Assembly: GCF_000336575.1 (NCBI RefSeq)
Contig: NZ_AOPO01000002.1
Coordinates: 6-64,005 of the forward strand
Source: Vreelandella titanicae BH1
GTDB taxonomy: Bacteria > Pseudomonadota > Gammaproteobacteria > Pseudomonadales > Halomonadaceae
Reading direction: 5' to 3'
DNA length: 64,000 bases
Part shown: positions 20,182 through 28,786 of the stretch, piece by piece
Layout of the letters: each line of letters opens with the position of its first letter
How positions within the stretch are numbered: the first letter of the stretch is position 1
Made by a program: the position numbers and the translations under genes
The notes under the pieces: model-generated
What the model saw: only the letters and a program-made list of their open reading frames with translations
Told to the model about the DNA's origin: nothing
The model's database searches: none

Positions 20182-21357
20182 ATGTTCGAATTGGTAGATA
20201 ACGCACCCTCGAGCAGTGCGGTCATCAAAGTGGTTGGCGTTGGCGGCGGTGGCGGCAATGCTGTTAACCACATGGTCGAAAGCAATATTGAAGGCGTTGA
20301 GTTTATCTGCGCCAACACGGACGCCCAGGCGCTGAAACGCTGTGCAGCGAAGACGGTGTTGCAATTGGGTAGCGAAATCACTAAAGGATTAGGCGCAGGT
20401 GCCAATCCCGACGTGGGCCGCCAAGCCGCAATGGAAGACCGCGAACGCATTGCGGAATTGCTGGTCGGTGCCGATATGGTCTTCATCACTGCCGGTATGG
20501 GCGGTGGTACGGGCACAGGGGGTGCGCCGGTGGTTGCCCAGGTCGCCAAGGAACTGGGGATTCTCACCGTTGCGGTAGTGACGCGCCCCTTCCCCTTTGA
20601 AGGGCCAAAGCGTATGCGCGCTGCTGAAGAGGGCATGAAAGAGCTCTCTGAGCATGTGGATTCGCTGATCACTATTCCTAACGAAAAATTGCTTTCTGTG
20701 CTGGGCAAGAGTGCCACGCTACTGACGGCCTTTAGTGCGGCGAACGATGTGCTGCTGGGGGCTGTTCAAGGTATCGCAGAACTGATCACTAGCCCGGGCA
20801 TCATCAACGTCGATTTTGCTGATGTGCGCACCGTTATGTCTGAAATGGGCATGGCGATGATGGGTACCGGTGGTGCCACGGGTGAAAATCGTGCTCGCGA
20901 AGCCGCCGAGAAAGCGATCCGCAGCCCGCTGCTGGAAGATATCGACCTTCACGGCGCACGCGGTATCTTGGTCAACATTACTGCAGGCCCCGATTTGTCG
21001 ATCGGCGAGTTCAACGATGTAGGCGCTACCGTCCAGGAGTTTGCGTCTCCAGATGCCACCATTGTCGTCGGCACCTCCATTGATATGGAAATGTCCGACG
21101 AGCTGCGTGTCACTGTTGTTGCCGCCGGCTTGGACGGGCAAAAGCCTAAGGCGGCCGCGCGCGAGCCTGCCCGTCGGTCAGCTGCAGAGTCCTCGGATTA
21201 CCGCAAGTTGCAACAGCCAACGGTAATGCGTCAGCAGGCAACAGCACGCGCTGAAGCACCCGAAGCGGCCGCAAAACCGCGTCCTGAAAAGCGTCGCGCT
21301 TCCGAAGCCGATGACTATCTGGACATCCCCGCGTTTCTACGCCGCCAGGCGGATTGA
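20182..21357 (+). CDS. ftsZ: Cell division GTPase FtsZ
   Basis: A 391-residue tubulin homologue that polymerises into the Z ring. The N-terminal Gly-Val-Gly-Gly-Gly-Gly-Gly-Asn loop, the tubulin signature Gly-Gly-Gly-Thr-Gly-Thr-Gly near residue 108 and the T7-loop region Asn-Val-Asp-Phe-Ala-Asp near 208 are intact. A basic, Ala-rich linker (about 318-370) leads to the C-terminal peptide [10 protein letters not shown] that binds FtsA and ZipA. The frame extends upstream into ftsA, but this ATG has AGGAG nine bases before it and starts with the usual Met-Phe-Glu. Confidence 0.97.
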   Translation: MFELVDNAPSSSAVIKVVGVGGGGGNAVNHMVESNIEGVEFICANTDAQALKRCAAKTVLQLGSEITKGLGAGANPDVGRQAAMEDRERIAELLVGADMVFITAGMGGGTGTGGAPVVAQVAKELGILTVAVVTRPFPFEGPKRMRAAEEGMKELSEHVDSLITIPNEKLLSVLGKSATLLTAFSAANDVLLGAVQGIAELITSPGIINVDFADVRTVMSEMGMAMMGTGGATGENRAREAAEKAIRSPLLEDIDLHGARGILVNITAGPDLSIGEFNDVGATVQEFASPDATIVVGTSIDMEMSDELRVTVVAAGLDGQKPKAAAREPARRSAAESSDYRKLQQPTVMRQQATARAEAPEAAAKPRPEKRRASEADDYLDIPAFLRRQAD

Positions 21358-21379
21358 TTCTCGCTATCAGGCTCATTGC

Positions 21380-21424
21380 AACAGCGAGCGAGCGTTTTAT
21401 TGGCTAAAACGCTCGTTTGCTGTT
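21380..21424. repeat. Long stem-loop between ftsZ and lpxC
   Basis: AACAGC (21380-21385) pairs with GCTGTT (21419-21424), and CGAGCGTTTT (21389-21398) pairs with AAAACGCTCG (21406-21415), separated by a 3-by-3 internal loop; the apical loop is 7 bases. No U-run follows, so it looks less like an intrinsic terminator than an mRNA-stabilising or processing hairpin separating ftsZ from lpxC. Confidence 0.6.
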
Positions 21425-21491
21425 AAAGTGAACACTGTTTGATAACTTTTCCCCTGCGGTTATTACCGTCATTAGAGCTCGGCTACTATCC

Positions 21492-22403
21492 ATGATCAGA
21501 CAACGCACCCTACAAAACGTCATTCGCGCCACCGGAGTGGGCCTGCATTCTGGCAAAAAAGTCCACTTAGCTCTGCGTCCGGCGCCGGCCAATACTGGGA
21601 TTGTGTTTGTTAGAACCGATCTGGATCCCGTTGCGCACGTTCCCGCACGGGCAGAATTGGTTGAAGATACCAAGCTATGTACTGCTCTTGTGTTTAACGG
21701 GGTCAAGGTAGCTACCGTTGAGCACCTGATGTCGGCCTTTGCTGGGTTGGGTATCGATAACGCCTATGTGGATGTTAGTGAACCTGAAGTGCCTATTATG
21801 GACGGCAGTGCGAGTCCATTTGTGTTTTTAATCCAATCAGCGGGAATTTTAGAGCAGGATGCTGCGAAGAAATTCATTCGCATCAAGCACCGTGTAGCGG
21901 TGACCGATGGCGATAAAGAAGCGGTGTTCTTACCCCATCAAGGGTTCAAAGTCTCCTTTGCAATCGACTTTGATCATCCTGTTTTTGAGCAGCAGAAACA
22001 GACCGCGTTGATCGATTTCTCGACCACGTCCTTCGTTAAAGAAGTTTCCCGTGCACGTACTTTTGGATTTATGCGTGACTTAGAGTTCTTACGCTCTAAC
22101 AATCTGGCGCTAGGCGGAAGTCTAGACAACGCCATTGTGGTGGATGATTACCGCATCGTTAATGAAGGCGGCCTGCGCTACGAAGATGAGTTTGTTAAGC
22201 ACAAAGTATTGGATGCTATCGGTGACTTGTACCAGCTGGGTTATAGCCTGATCGGCGAGTTCCGTGGGGTGAAATCTGGCCACGCACTCAATAATCAGCT
22301 CTGCCGCGAATTGATGGCGCAGCCCGATGCCTATGAAATTGTCACCTTTGAAGAGGAAAAGGCGGTTGCGCCGATCTCTTATGCCGCACCTGCAATGGCG
22401 TGA
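21492..22403 (+). CDS. lpxC: UDP-3-O-acyl-GlcNAc deacetylase LpxC
   Basis: A 303-residue zinc amidase that performs the committed step of lipid A synthesis. The family signature Glu-His-Leu-Met-Ser-Ala-Phe is near residue 78, where the His is a zinc ligand; the second site is His-Lys-Val-Leu-Asp-Ala-Ile-Gly-Asp near 237, supplying His and Asp ligands, and a later His near 264 fits the catalytic base. Length matches E. coli LpxC (305). It follows ftsZ as in enterics and Pseudomonas. The C-terminus is Ala-rich, as expected where FtsH proteolysis regulates LpxC, although that control is not visible in the sequence. Confidence 0.97.
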   Translation: MIRQRTLQNVIRATGVGLHSGKKVHLALRPAPANTGIVFVRTDLDPVAHVPARAELVEDTKLCTALVFNGVKVATVEHLMSAFAGLGIDNAYVDVSEPEVPIMDGSASPFVFLIQSAGILEQDAAKKFIRIKHRVAVTDGDKEAVFLPHQGFKVSFAIDFDHPVFEQQKQTALIDFSTTSFVKEVSRARTFGFMRDLEFLRSNNLALGGSLDNAIVVDDYRIVNEGGLRYEDEFVKHKVLDAIGDLYQLGYSLIGEFRGVKSGHALNNQLCRELMAQPDAYEIVTFEEEKAVAPISYAAPAMA

Positions 22404-22454
22404 TGTAGCTAGGCTTCGCTTTTTATATTAGCGCTTTTTTACTTTTTGATTCAT

Positions 22455-22478
22455 AAAGCATCGCTTAGGCGGTGCTTT
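22455..22478 (+). terminator. Probable terminator after lpxC
   Basis: A 10-pair stem AAAGCATCGC/GCGGTGCTTT (22455-22464 with 22469-22478, one G-U pair) with a TTAG loop, followed by a weak T-containing stretch. It stands between convergent lpxC and dciA. Confidence 0.5.
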
Positions 22479-22540
22479 ATGCTTTTAAGAGTGTGGCGAT
22501 AAGGCACTAAGCCTGATGGGAAGAGAAAATGGTGTGAGCG

Positions 22541-23002
22541 TTACTTGGCTGGCCGAGCATGAGATGCAAGCCGTTCCAAGGCACGTTTTAGCGCTGGATT
22601 GGTAGTATCTTCAGCGCACTCGGAAAGGGTTTTGCCCGCGTCGGCCGACAGACTACGCGTGTTACGCTTTGGTGCCACAATAGGGCGTACAGGGCGTACC
22701 TTAAAGGTAAAGCCGCTGACTCCTTCAAAGCCAGGCAGTTGATGGAGCAGTTCCAATAAGCGCCGCTGTTCGAAGCGTAACCACGTCAGCCAGCTCGCCT
22801 GACCGCTAATCAGGGTTAAACGACCTTCGCTAAAGCCACCCACAAAAATATGTTCGCGCATCTCTTCGGGCAAGTGGGCGCGCAAGTGTCGCTGGGCCTG
22901 ATCGATGAGACGAGATAGGCGCATTAACTGATTAATATCACCCGACTTGGAGAGCAGACGGGCGATGGGCTGTGCGCGAGAACGCTTAACCTTTATACTC
23001 AT
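22541..23002 (-). CDS. dciA: DciA-type (DUF721) replicative helicase loader
   Basis: A 153-residue DUF721 protein. The N-terminal domain (about residues 10-105) has the KH-like DciA pattern, with Arg-Leu-Thr-Leu near 62 and Trp-Leu-Thr-Trp-Leu-Arg near 71; the tail is low-complexity and probably disordered. DciA is the ancestral bacterial loader of the DnaB helicase in species lacking phage-derived DnaC. It sits opposite to its neighbours between lpxC and secA, its usual place in many gammaproteobacteria. TAGGAA lies eight bases before the ATG. No dnaC-type loader is seen in the window. Confidence 0.85.
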   Translation of the reverse strand: MSIKVKRSRAQPIARLLSKSGDINQLMRLSRLIDQAQRHLRAHLPEEMREHIFVGGFSEGRLTLISGQASWLTWLRFEQRRLLELLHQLPGFEGVSGFTFKVRPVRPIVAPKRNTRSLSADAGKTLSECAEDTTNPALKRALERLASHARPAK

Positions 23003-23112
23003 ACGCTTAATTCCTAGGGTGCTGCTGTTTAGGCACCGCTACTAATGACGTCGGCCACCTTCGCCGATGGCTGATTAGTAAACTCTACCACGCTCAGGAG
23101 CCGGTCTACAGC

Positions 23113-23463
23113 ATGTCACCTACGCTTGATGTTCAATCAGCTTTGCCGCGGCGCCATCGCCGTTACGGTTTAGCGCGTTGGTGGCTGGCCGGTCTGTTGG
23201 TGAGTTGCCTTTTACCCGCCAGTTTAGGCCCTGCAGATGCATTCCGCGGCGGTGAGCGTAGCGTCACGATCTGTTTCTGGGTGCCCGCGATTTTACGCGC
23301 CCAGTCCCACTGGGTGGCCAGGCGTCGGCGCGCGCTGCAACGTTTTGCTCAAAGCCCCCAGCGCTTTGCGCCTGTTCGGCGTCTATGTCACTGGCTAGCC
23401 CCGATGGCTATGCTGGTCGCCGCCCGGGATGTCTTGACCCAGCGCGGCCCGCCTTCCCGCTAA
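23113..23463 (+). CDS. Small exported/membrane protein upstream of secA; SecM-like arrest peptide candidate
   Basis: A 116-residue protein I do not recognise by family. The N-terminus carries a long basic stretch (Arg-Arg-His-Arg-Arg near 13-17) then a hydrophobic helix (about 23-42) ending in Pro-Ala-Asp-Ala, so it looks like a signal peptide with an extended n-region, a SecM trait. The rest is Arg-, Trp- and Ala-rich, with a net positive charge. The C-terminus is Gln-Arg-Gly-Pro-Pro-Ser-Arg. Known arrest peptides that monitor Sec export end in similar Arg-Ala-Gly-Pro (SecM) or Arg-Ala-Pro-Pro (ApdA/ApdP) motifs. It lies 101 bases before secA on the same strand, as secM does. Function is inference; an ordinary small envelope protein remains possible. 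CAGGAG lies a rather long 12 bases before the ATG. Confidence 0.7.
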   Translation: MSPTLDVQSALPRRHRRYGLARWWLAGLLVSCLLPASLGPADAFRGGERSVTICFWVPAILRAQSHWVARRRRALQRFAQSPQRFAPVRRLCHWLAPMAMLVAARDVLTQRGPPSR

Positions 23464-23488
23464 GTCTGTCGATAATACATCTACTTTG

Positions 23489-23516
23489 TGCATGCTCTAG
23501 AGATAAACAGCATGCA
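23489..23516 (+). promoter_or_regulatory. Stem-loop in the secA leader
   Basis: TGCATGCT (23489-23496) pairs perfectly with AGCATGCA (23509-23516) across a 12-base loop, between the upstream small gene and secA. No T-run follows, so it is not a standard terminator. Its 3' arm AGCATG (23509-23514) could instead pair with CATGCT at 23564-23569, which contains the secA start codon, giving two mutually exclusive structures. Confidence 0.5.
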
Positions 23517-23564
23517 TTGAAAGGGCAATGTCCGCTGGGACGCTCGTGAATACTTGGATATTTC

Positions 23565-26297
23565 ATGCTTAATAATTTATTACGAAAAGTCGTGGGCTCT
23601 AAAAACGACCGCGATGTCAAACGCATGCACAAGAAGGTGCCGCAGATTAACGCATTAGAAGCAGAGCTTGAGGCGATTAGCGATGCTGAACTGCAAGGTA
23701 AAACCGCCGAGCTGCGCCAGCGCTTAGAAGCCGGTGAGTCGCTTGATTCGCTGTTAGCGCCCGCCTTTGCGATCGTACGAGAAGCCAGTAAGCGCGTTAT
23801 GGGCATGCGTCACTTCGATGTGCAGATGGTAGGCGGCATGACCCTGCACCGTGGCCGCATCGCTGAAATGAAAACCGGTGAGGGTAAAACGCTGGTGGCG
23901 ACGCTGGCGGTGTACCTGAATGCATTGCCGGGTAAAGGGGTGCACGTGGTCACGGTGAACGACTACCTGGCTCGCCGTGATGCTGAGTGGATGCGTCCGC
24001 TGTATGAATTTCTGGGCCTTACCATTGGCGTCATTTTCTCCGGCCAGACAGGCGAAGAGAAGCGTCATGCGTACCAGTGTGATATTACCTATGGCACCAA
24101 CAACGAGTTCGGCTTCGATTATCTACGCGATAACATGGCGTTCTCGTTAGAAGATAAAGTTCAGCGTGGCCTGCACTATGCGATTGTCGATGAGGTTGAC
24201 TCGATTCTTATCGATGAAGCGCGTACGCCGCTGATTATTTCCGGCGCGGTCGATGAGAATACCGACCTCTATAAAGTCGTCAATCAACTTGCCCAGCAGC
24301 TTGAAAAAGGCGAAGAGATTGAAGATGAGGAAGCCACGGTTGTTGGTGACTTCTTGGTCGATGAGAAGCAGAAGCAGGTAGAGTTAACCGAGCAGGGGCA
24401 TAATAAAGTTGAAGAGCTGATGCGCGCTGAAGGTTTATTGGGCGATGACGAGTCGCTGTATGCCGCGCAAAACCTTAACTTGCTTCAGCATATGCACTCG
24501 GCGCTGCGCGCCCGCCATCTCTATAACCGTGATGTCGACTACATCATCTCTGAAGGTCAGGTGGTGATCGTCGACGAGCACACCGGCCGCTCTATGCCCG
24601 GGCGCCGCTGGTCGGAAGGGTTGCACCAAGCCGTCGAGGCCAAAGAGGGCGTCACGGTGCAGCGCGAAAGCCAAACGCTAGCCTCAACGACGTTCCAGAA
24701 CTACTTCCGTCTGTATGAAAAACTCGCCGGGATGACCGGTACGGCGGATACTGAAGCCTTTGAGTTTCGGCAAATTTACGGCCTCGACGTGGTGGTGATT
24801 CCCACCAATCGGCCACTGGCCCGTAAAGACCTCAACGATCTGGTTTATTTGAGCGCTGAAGAGAAGTACGAAGCGATCATCAAAGATGTCAAAACCGAGA
24901 CCGAAGCCGGGCGTCCAGTGCTGGTGGGTACGGCTTCTATTGAGACATCCGAGTACCTTGCCAAGCTGATGCGCGAGGCGGGCCTTACGTTCAATGTGCT
25001 TAACGCCAAGCAGCACCAGAGTGAAGCGGAGATCATTGCTCAGGCAGGCCGCCCAGGGGCGATTACGATCGCCACTAACATGGCCGGTCGTGGCACCGAT
25101 ATCGTTCTAGGCGGTAACTGGGAGGCCGAAGTCGCCAAGCTGCAAAACCCTAGCCAAGAACAGGTTGAGGCGTTAAAAGTCGAGTGGCAAGCGCGCCATG
25201 ATGGTGTGCTCGCCGCTGGCGGCCTGCATGTGGTGGGCTCTGAACGCCACGAGTCCCGGCGTATCGATAACCAGCTGCGTGGCCGTGCCGGACGCCAGGG
25301 TGACCCCGGCTCAACGCGCTTCTTCTTGTCGCTTGAAGATAGCCTGATGCGCCTGTTCGGCTCTGACCGCGTCAAACGCTTGATGCAGGCATTGGGGCTT
25401 GAGCATGGCGAAGCCATTGAGCATAAGATGGTCTCTAACGCCGTTGAGCGTGCCCAGAAGAAAGTCGAAGGGCGTAACTTCGATATTCGTAAGCAGCTAC
25501 TTGAGTACGACGACGTTGCCAACGATCAGCGCCGGGTGATCTACGACCAGCGCAATGAGATTCTGGCCGCGGACGATGTGGCTGATGCCGTTATTGGTAT
25601 CCGCGAAGAGGTGATGGAGACGGCCATCAGCGACTACGTGCCGCCCCAAAGCCTGCCCGAGCAGTGGGATCTGCCCGGCTTGGAAGCGCACTTGAAGACG
25701 GAGTTCAACCTTGACGCACCGGTGGTTAAATGGGCCGCCGAAGATGATCGCTTTAGTGAAGAGCAGTTGCGTGAACGGCTGCAGACTATGCACCGCGAGG
25801 CCTATGCAGCCAAAATCGAGGCGGCTGGCGAGAAGCTGATTCGTCGCTTTGAGAAGCAGGTCATGCTGCAAGTGCTGGACACGCGTTGGAAAGAACACCT
25901 TCAGTCGATGGATCATTTGCGTCGCGGTATCCACCTACGTGGCTATGCTCAGAAAAACCCCAAGCAAGAGTACAAGCGTGAATCCTTTGAACTCTTCCAG
26001 CAGCTGTTAGAGCACATTAAAGCCGATGTGACGCGTATTCTGAGCCACGTACAGGTTCGTCAGCCCGAGGAAGTAGACGCCCTTGAGCAACAGCGCCGCG
26101 AAGCGCTGGCGCGGGAAACCGCCACGGCGGCAAGCCGTCATGACACCCCGACCCAGGAGCAGCCCGAAACTGAGCAGGAAGCGCCTGGTGTTGATGGCCG
26201 CCCTGTGCGTCGCGAAGGCCCGAAAGTGGGCCGCAACGACCCGTGTTTTTGTGGCTCGGGTAAAAAGTACAAGCAGTGCTGTGGAAAACTAAGCTAA
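23565..26297 (+). CDS. secA: Protein translocase ATPase SecA
   Basis: A 910-residue motor that drives preproteins through SecYEG. Walker A (Gly-Glu-Gly-Lys-Thr) is near residue 106, the DEAD-type Asp-Glu-Val-Asp near 209, and motif VI with [11 protein letters not shown] near 570. The C-terminal zinc site Cys-Phe-Cys-Gly...Cys-Cys that binds SecB and ribosomes is intact at about 895-906. The ribosome-binding site is weak (TTGGA about 6 bases before the ATG) and lies next to the stem-loop described upstream, which would suit regulated initiation. Length matches E. coli SecA (901). Confidence 0.98.
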   Translation: MLNNLLRKVVGSKNDRDVKRMHKKVPQINALEAELEAISDAELQGKTAELRQRLEAGESLDSLLAPAFAIVREASKRVMGMRHFDVQMVGGMTLHRGRIAEMKTGEGKTLVATLAVYLNALPGKGVHVVTVNDYLARRDAEWMRPLYEFLGLTIGVIFSGQTGEEKRHAYQCDITYGTNNEFGFDYLRDNMAFSLEDKVQRGLHYAIVDEVDSILIDEARTPLIISGAVDENTDLYKVVNQLAQQLEKGEEIEDEEATVVGDFLVDEKQKQVELTEQGHNKVEELMRAEGLLGDDESLYAAQNLNLLQHMHSALRARHLYNRDVDYIISEGQVVIVDEHTGRSMPGRRWSEGLHQAVEAKEGVTVQRESQTLASTTFQNYFRLYEKLAGMTGTADTEAFEFRQIYGLDVVVIPTNRPLARKDLNDLVYLSAEEKYEAIIKDVKTETEAGRPVLVGTASIETSEYLAKLMREAGLTFNVLNAKQHQSEAEIIAQAGRPGAITIATNMAGRGTDIVLGGNWEAEVAKLQNPSQEQVEALKVEWQARHDGVLAAGGLHVVGSERHESRRIDNQLRGRAGRQGDPGSTRFFLSLEDSLMRLFGSDRVKRLMQALGLEHGEAIEHKMVSNAVERAQKKVEGRNFDIRKQLLEYDDVANDQRRVIYDQRNEILAADDVADAVIGIREEVMETAISDYVPPQSLPEQWDLPGLEAHLKTEFNLDAPVVKWAAEDDRFSEEQLRERLQTMHREAYAAKIEAAGEKLIRRFEKQVMLQVLDTRWKEHLQSMDHLRRGIHLRGYAQKNPKQEYKRESFELFQQLLEHIKADVTRILSHVQVRQPEEVDALEQQRREALARETATAASRHDTPTQEQPETEQEAPGVDGRPVRREGPKVGRNDPCFCGSGKKYKQCCGKLS

Positions 26298-26311
26298 CGG
26301 CGCCCGTTTTG

Positions 26312-26345
26312 AGACCGTTTTTTGAGACGGTCTGTGAAACGGTCT
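26312..26345 (+). terminator. Alternative stem-loops between secA and argJ
   Basis: AGACCGT (26312-26318) can pair with either of two identical ACGGTCT copies (26327-26333 or 26339-26345), the second followed by TTGTC. It may be a weak terminator for secA or an argJ leader switch. The T-run after the stem is short. Confidence 0.4.
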
Positions 26346-26364
26346 TTGTCTAAAGGAGAAAATC

Positions 26365-27594
26365 ATGGCGGTTGGAAACACTCCCTTTCCAGAGTTGCCA
26401 CCCCTAAAAGGGGTGCGCCTGGGGGTTGCAATGGCGGGTATCAAAAAGCCGGATCGTCGTGATGTAGTGGTGATTGAACTGCCCGAGACCGTGACGGTGT
26501 CTGGGGTCTTTACCCGTAATGCGTTCTGCGCAGCGCCCGTTTTGGTGGCCAAGCAACACCTCGAGCAGTGCCGGGCAGAACACCGTTCGCCACGCTTTTG
26601 GCTGATCAACACTGGCAATGCTAACGCAGGTACGGGTGAAGCAGGTTTGCGGGATGCCAGGGCTAGCTGTGCAGAACTGGCTAAACAAGCCGGTGTGTCG
26701 TCGCAGGACGTGCTGCCGTTTTCAACCGGCGTAATTGGCGAGCCGCTGCCGATGGAGCGTCTGCTAGCGGGATTGGCACCGGCACTTGAAAGCATGGCCA
26801 GCGACAGTGTTGCCTGGGAACACGCAGGCCAAGGTATTTTAACCACCGATACTCGTGCCAAAGGCGCCAGTGTCACGGTTGAAATAGGCAATCAGCAGGT
26901 AACGATTAACGGCATCACGAAAGGGTCTGGCATGATCAAGCCCAATATGGCGACCATGCTGGGCTTTGTGGTGACCGATGCAACTATCGAAGCACCGCTG
27001 CTGGATCGGCTACTGCGTGAAACCGTCGATCGCTCGTTTAACTGCATCACGGTGGATAGCGATACCTCTACCAATGACGCTTGTATGTTGGCAGCGACCG
27101 GCACAGGCCCCCGCATTGCCGATGATGAGCAGATTGCCGTTTTCAGCAACGCCTTGCAGCGGGTAATGACCGAGCTGGCGCAGGCGATTATTCGCGACGC
27201 CGAGGGCGCAACCAAATTCGTTACCCTTCAGGTCGACGAAGCGAAAAGTCGTCAAGAGGCGCTCGATGTGGCCTTTACTGTTGCGCACTCACCGCTAGTC
27301 AAAACAGCGCTTTACGCTTCAGATGCTAATTGGGGGCGTATTTTGGCCGCGGTAGGACGAGCGCCTGTAAGCGACTTTGATGTCAACCGTGTGGTGATTG
27401 ATTTAGGCGATGTACGTCTAGTTGAAAATGGCGGGCGTGCTGCAGGCTATACCGAAGCGGCAGGAAGCGCCGTCATGGCCGAGTCAGAAATTACCATTCG
27501 CATTAACTTGGGGCGCGGCGAGGAAAGTGCCACGGTATGGACCTCCGACCTCTCCCATGACTATGTGTCTATTAACGCGGATTACCGCAGCTAG
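26365..27594 (+). CDS. argJ: Bifunctional ornithine acetyltransferase/N-acetylglutamate synthase
   Basis: A 409-residue enzyme that recycles the acetyl group from N-acetylornithine to glutamate in arginine synthesis. The autoproteolysis site is clear: Lys-Pro-Asn-Met-Ala-Thr-Met-Leu-Gly, where Thr197 becomes the N-terminal nucleophile of the beta chain. The C-terminus ends with Asp-Tyr-Val-Ser-Ile-Asn-Ala-Asp-Tyr-Arg-Ser, usual for the family. AAAGGAG precedes the ATG. Position after secA matches Pseudomonas. Whether it also accepts acetyl-CoA cannot be seen from the sequence. Confidence 0.95.
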   Translation: MAVGNTPFPELPPLKGVRLGVAMAGIKKPDRRDVVVIELPETVTVSGVFTRNAFCAAPVLVAKQHLEQCRAEHRSPRFWLINTGNANAGTGEAGLRDARASCAELAKQAGVSSQDVLPFSTGVIGEPLPMERLLAGLAPALESMASDSVAWEHAGQGILTTDTRAKGASVTVEIGNQQVTINGITKGSGMIKPNMATMLGFVVTDATIEAPLLDRLLRETVDRSFNCITVDSDTSTNDACMLAATGTGPRIADDEQIAVFSNALQRVMTELAQAIIRDAEGATKFVTLQVDEAKSRQEALDVAFTVAHSPLVKTALYASDANWGRILAAVGRAPVSDFDVNRVVIDLGDVRLVENGGRAAGYTEAAGSAVMAESEITIRINLGRGEESATVWTSDLSHDYVSINADYRS

Positions 27595-27715
27595 TCAGTC
27601 TCCCCCTGTGTGGGGCGTTGGTTGGCAGGGGTAGTGGGCACACGCAGCGATATAGCACCGATGCCTTTAGCATTGGTGCACGCAGTGGATAAAGACGTAA
27701 CGAGTATATGAGTCT

Positions 27716-28672
27716 ATGAGCATAAAGGTAAAACGACGGGTTCACGTCGCGGCGGCAGCGATTATCAGCGCCGATCAACAGCAAGTACTGATCGCTCGTC
27801 GGCCATCAAACGTAGATCATGGCGGGCTTTGGGAGTTTCCAGGCGGCAAACTGGCCCCTTATGAAACAGGTCTTGAAGGGTTAAAGCGTGAACTGCACGA
27901 AGAGCTAGGCGTTGAGATTGTTTGTGCCCAGCCGTTGATTCGCGTCCACCATGAGTACCCCGACAAGCATATCTTGCTCGATGTATGGCAAGTGCATGAG
28001 TTTGCTGGCGAGCCCTTTGGTCGTGAAGGGCAGGCGGTGCGCTGGGTGCCCATGAGCGAGCTCTCCAACTACCCCTTCCCGGCGGCTAATTTGCCGATTC
28101 TGCGAGCGGTAAGGTTGCCTACCGAGTATTTAATTACCGGGGAAGAGTTGGATGAGGCGCGTTTCGATGCGTTTTTGGAACGCGCGCTGCGTGAAGACAA
28201 AATTCGCCTGGTACAACTGCGCGCCAAGCAGTTGGATGAAGCGGCTTATCTGGCTCGTGCCCAGCGTGCCTTGAGCCTGTGTCGTAAGCACGGCGCGCGA
28301 CTGCTGCTCAATGGTGAGCCGACGCTGCTTGATCACATTGACGCCGATGGCATTCATTTGACCAGCGAGCGTTTGATGCAGCTCGAGCGTCGTCCGATTG
28401 CCGAAAGCAAGTGGCTGTCCGCATCAACACACAACCAAACCCAGCTTACCCAGGCGGCGGTGTTAGGCTGCGACTTTGTTAGCTTATCGCCGCTGCGCAC
28501 CACACCGTCACACCCGGAAGTATTCCCGCTCGGCTGGCATGATTTCCAGCAGTTGGTAGAGCGCGCAGGCATGCCGGTATTCGCACTGGGTGGCATGACG
28601 CGCTTTGATGCCAATCATGCCCGTGCCGTGGGCGCTCAAGGAATCGCATCGATCCGCGATTTCTGGAAATAA
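27716..28672 (+). CDS. Nudix hydrolase (MutT-like) fused to ThiE/TenI-like domain
   Basis: A 318-residue two-domain protein. Residues about 5-130 are a MutT-type Nudix domain with the Nudix box Gly-Gly-Lys...Arg-Glu-Leu-His-Glu-Glu-Leu near 43-63, expected to hydrolyse 8-oxo-dGTP. Residues about 155-318 resemble thiamine-phosphate synthase (Val-Gln-Leu-Arg near 163; Gly-Gly-Met near 295), but the usual substrate-binding Asn-Asp-Arg is replaced by Leu-Leu-Asn-Gly-Glu-Pro, so ThiE activity is doubtful. This fusion is widespread in gammaproteobacteria near secA-argJ. The role of the second domain is unknown. Confidence 0.85.
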   Translation: MSIKVKRRVHVAAAAIISADQQQVLIARRPSNVDHGGLWEFPGGKLAPYETGLEGLKRELHEELGVEIVCAQPLIRVHHEYPDKHILLDVWQVHEFAGEPFGREGQAVRWVPMSELSNYPFPAANLPILRAVRLPTEYLITGEELDEARFDAFLERALREDKIRLVQLRAKQLDEAAYLARAQRALSLCRKHGARLLLNGEPTLLDHIDADGIHLTSERLMQLERRPIAESKWLSASTHNQTQLTQAAVLGCDFVSLSPLRTTPSHPEVFPLGWHDFQQLVERAGMPVFALGGMTRFDANHARAVGAQGIASIRDFWK

Positions 28673-28712
28673 CACGCCAAGCCAGAACGCATAAAAAGAG
28701 CGTTATATAATG

Positions 28713-28753
28713 AAAAACGCCTGCCTCGGTATTTAGCCAAGGCAGGCGTTTTT
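28713..28753. terminator. Bidirectional intrinsic terminator
   Basis: AAAAACGCCTGCCT (28713-28726) pairs with AGGCAGGCGTTTTT (28740-28753). A-run on one side and T-run on the other let it serve both the rightward Nudix gene and the leftward aguA-aguB pair. Confidence 0.88.
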
Positions 28754-28786
28754 ACGTTTTCATCTTTAAGACTAAGGCCAAGCCTA

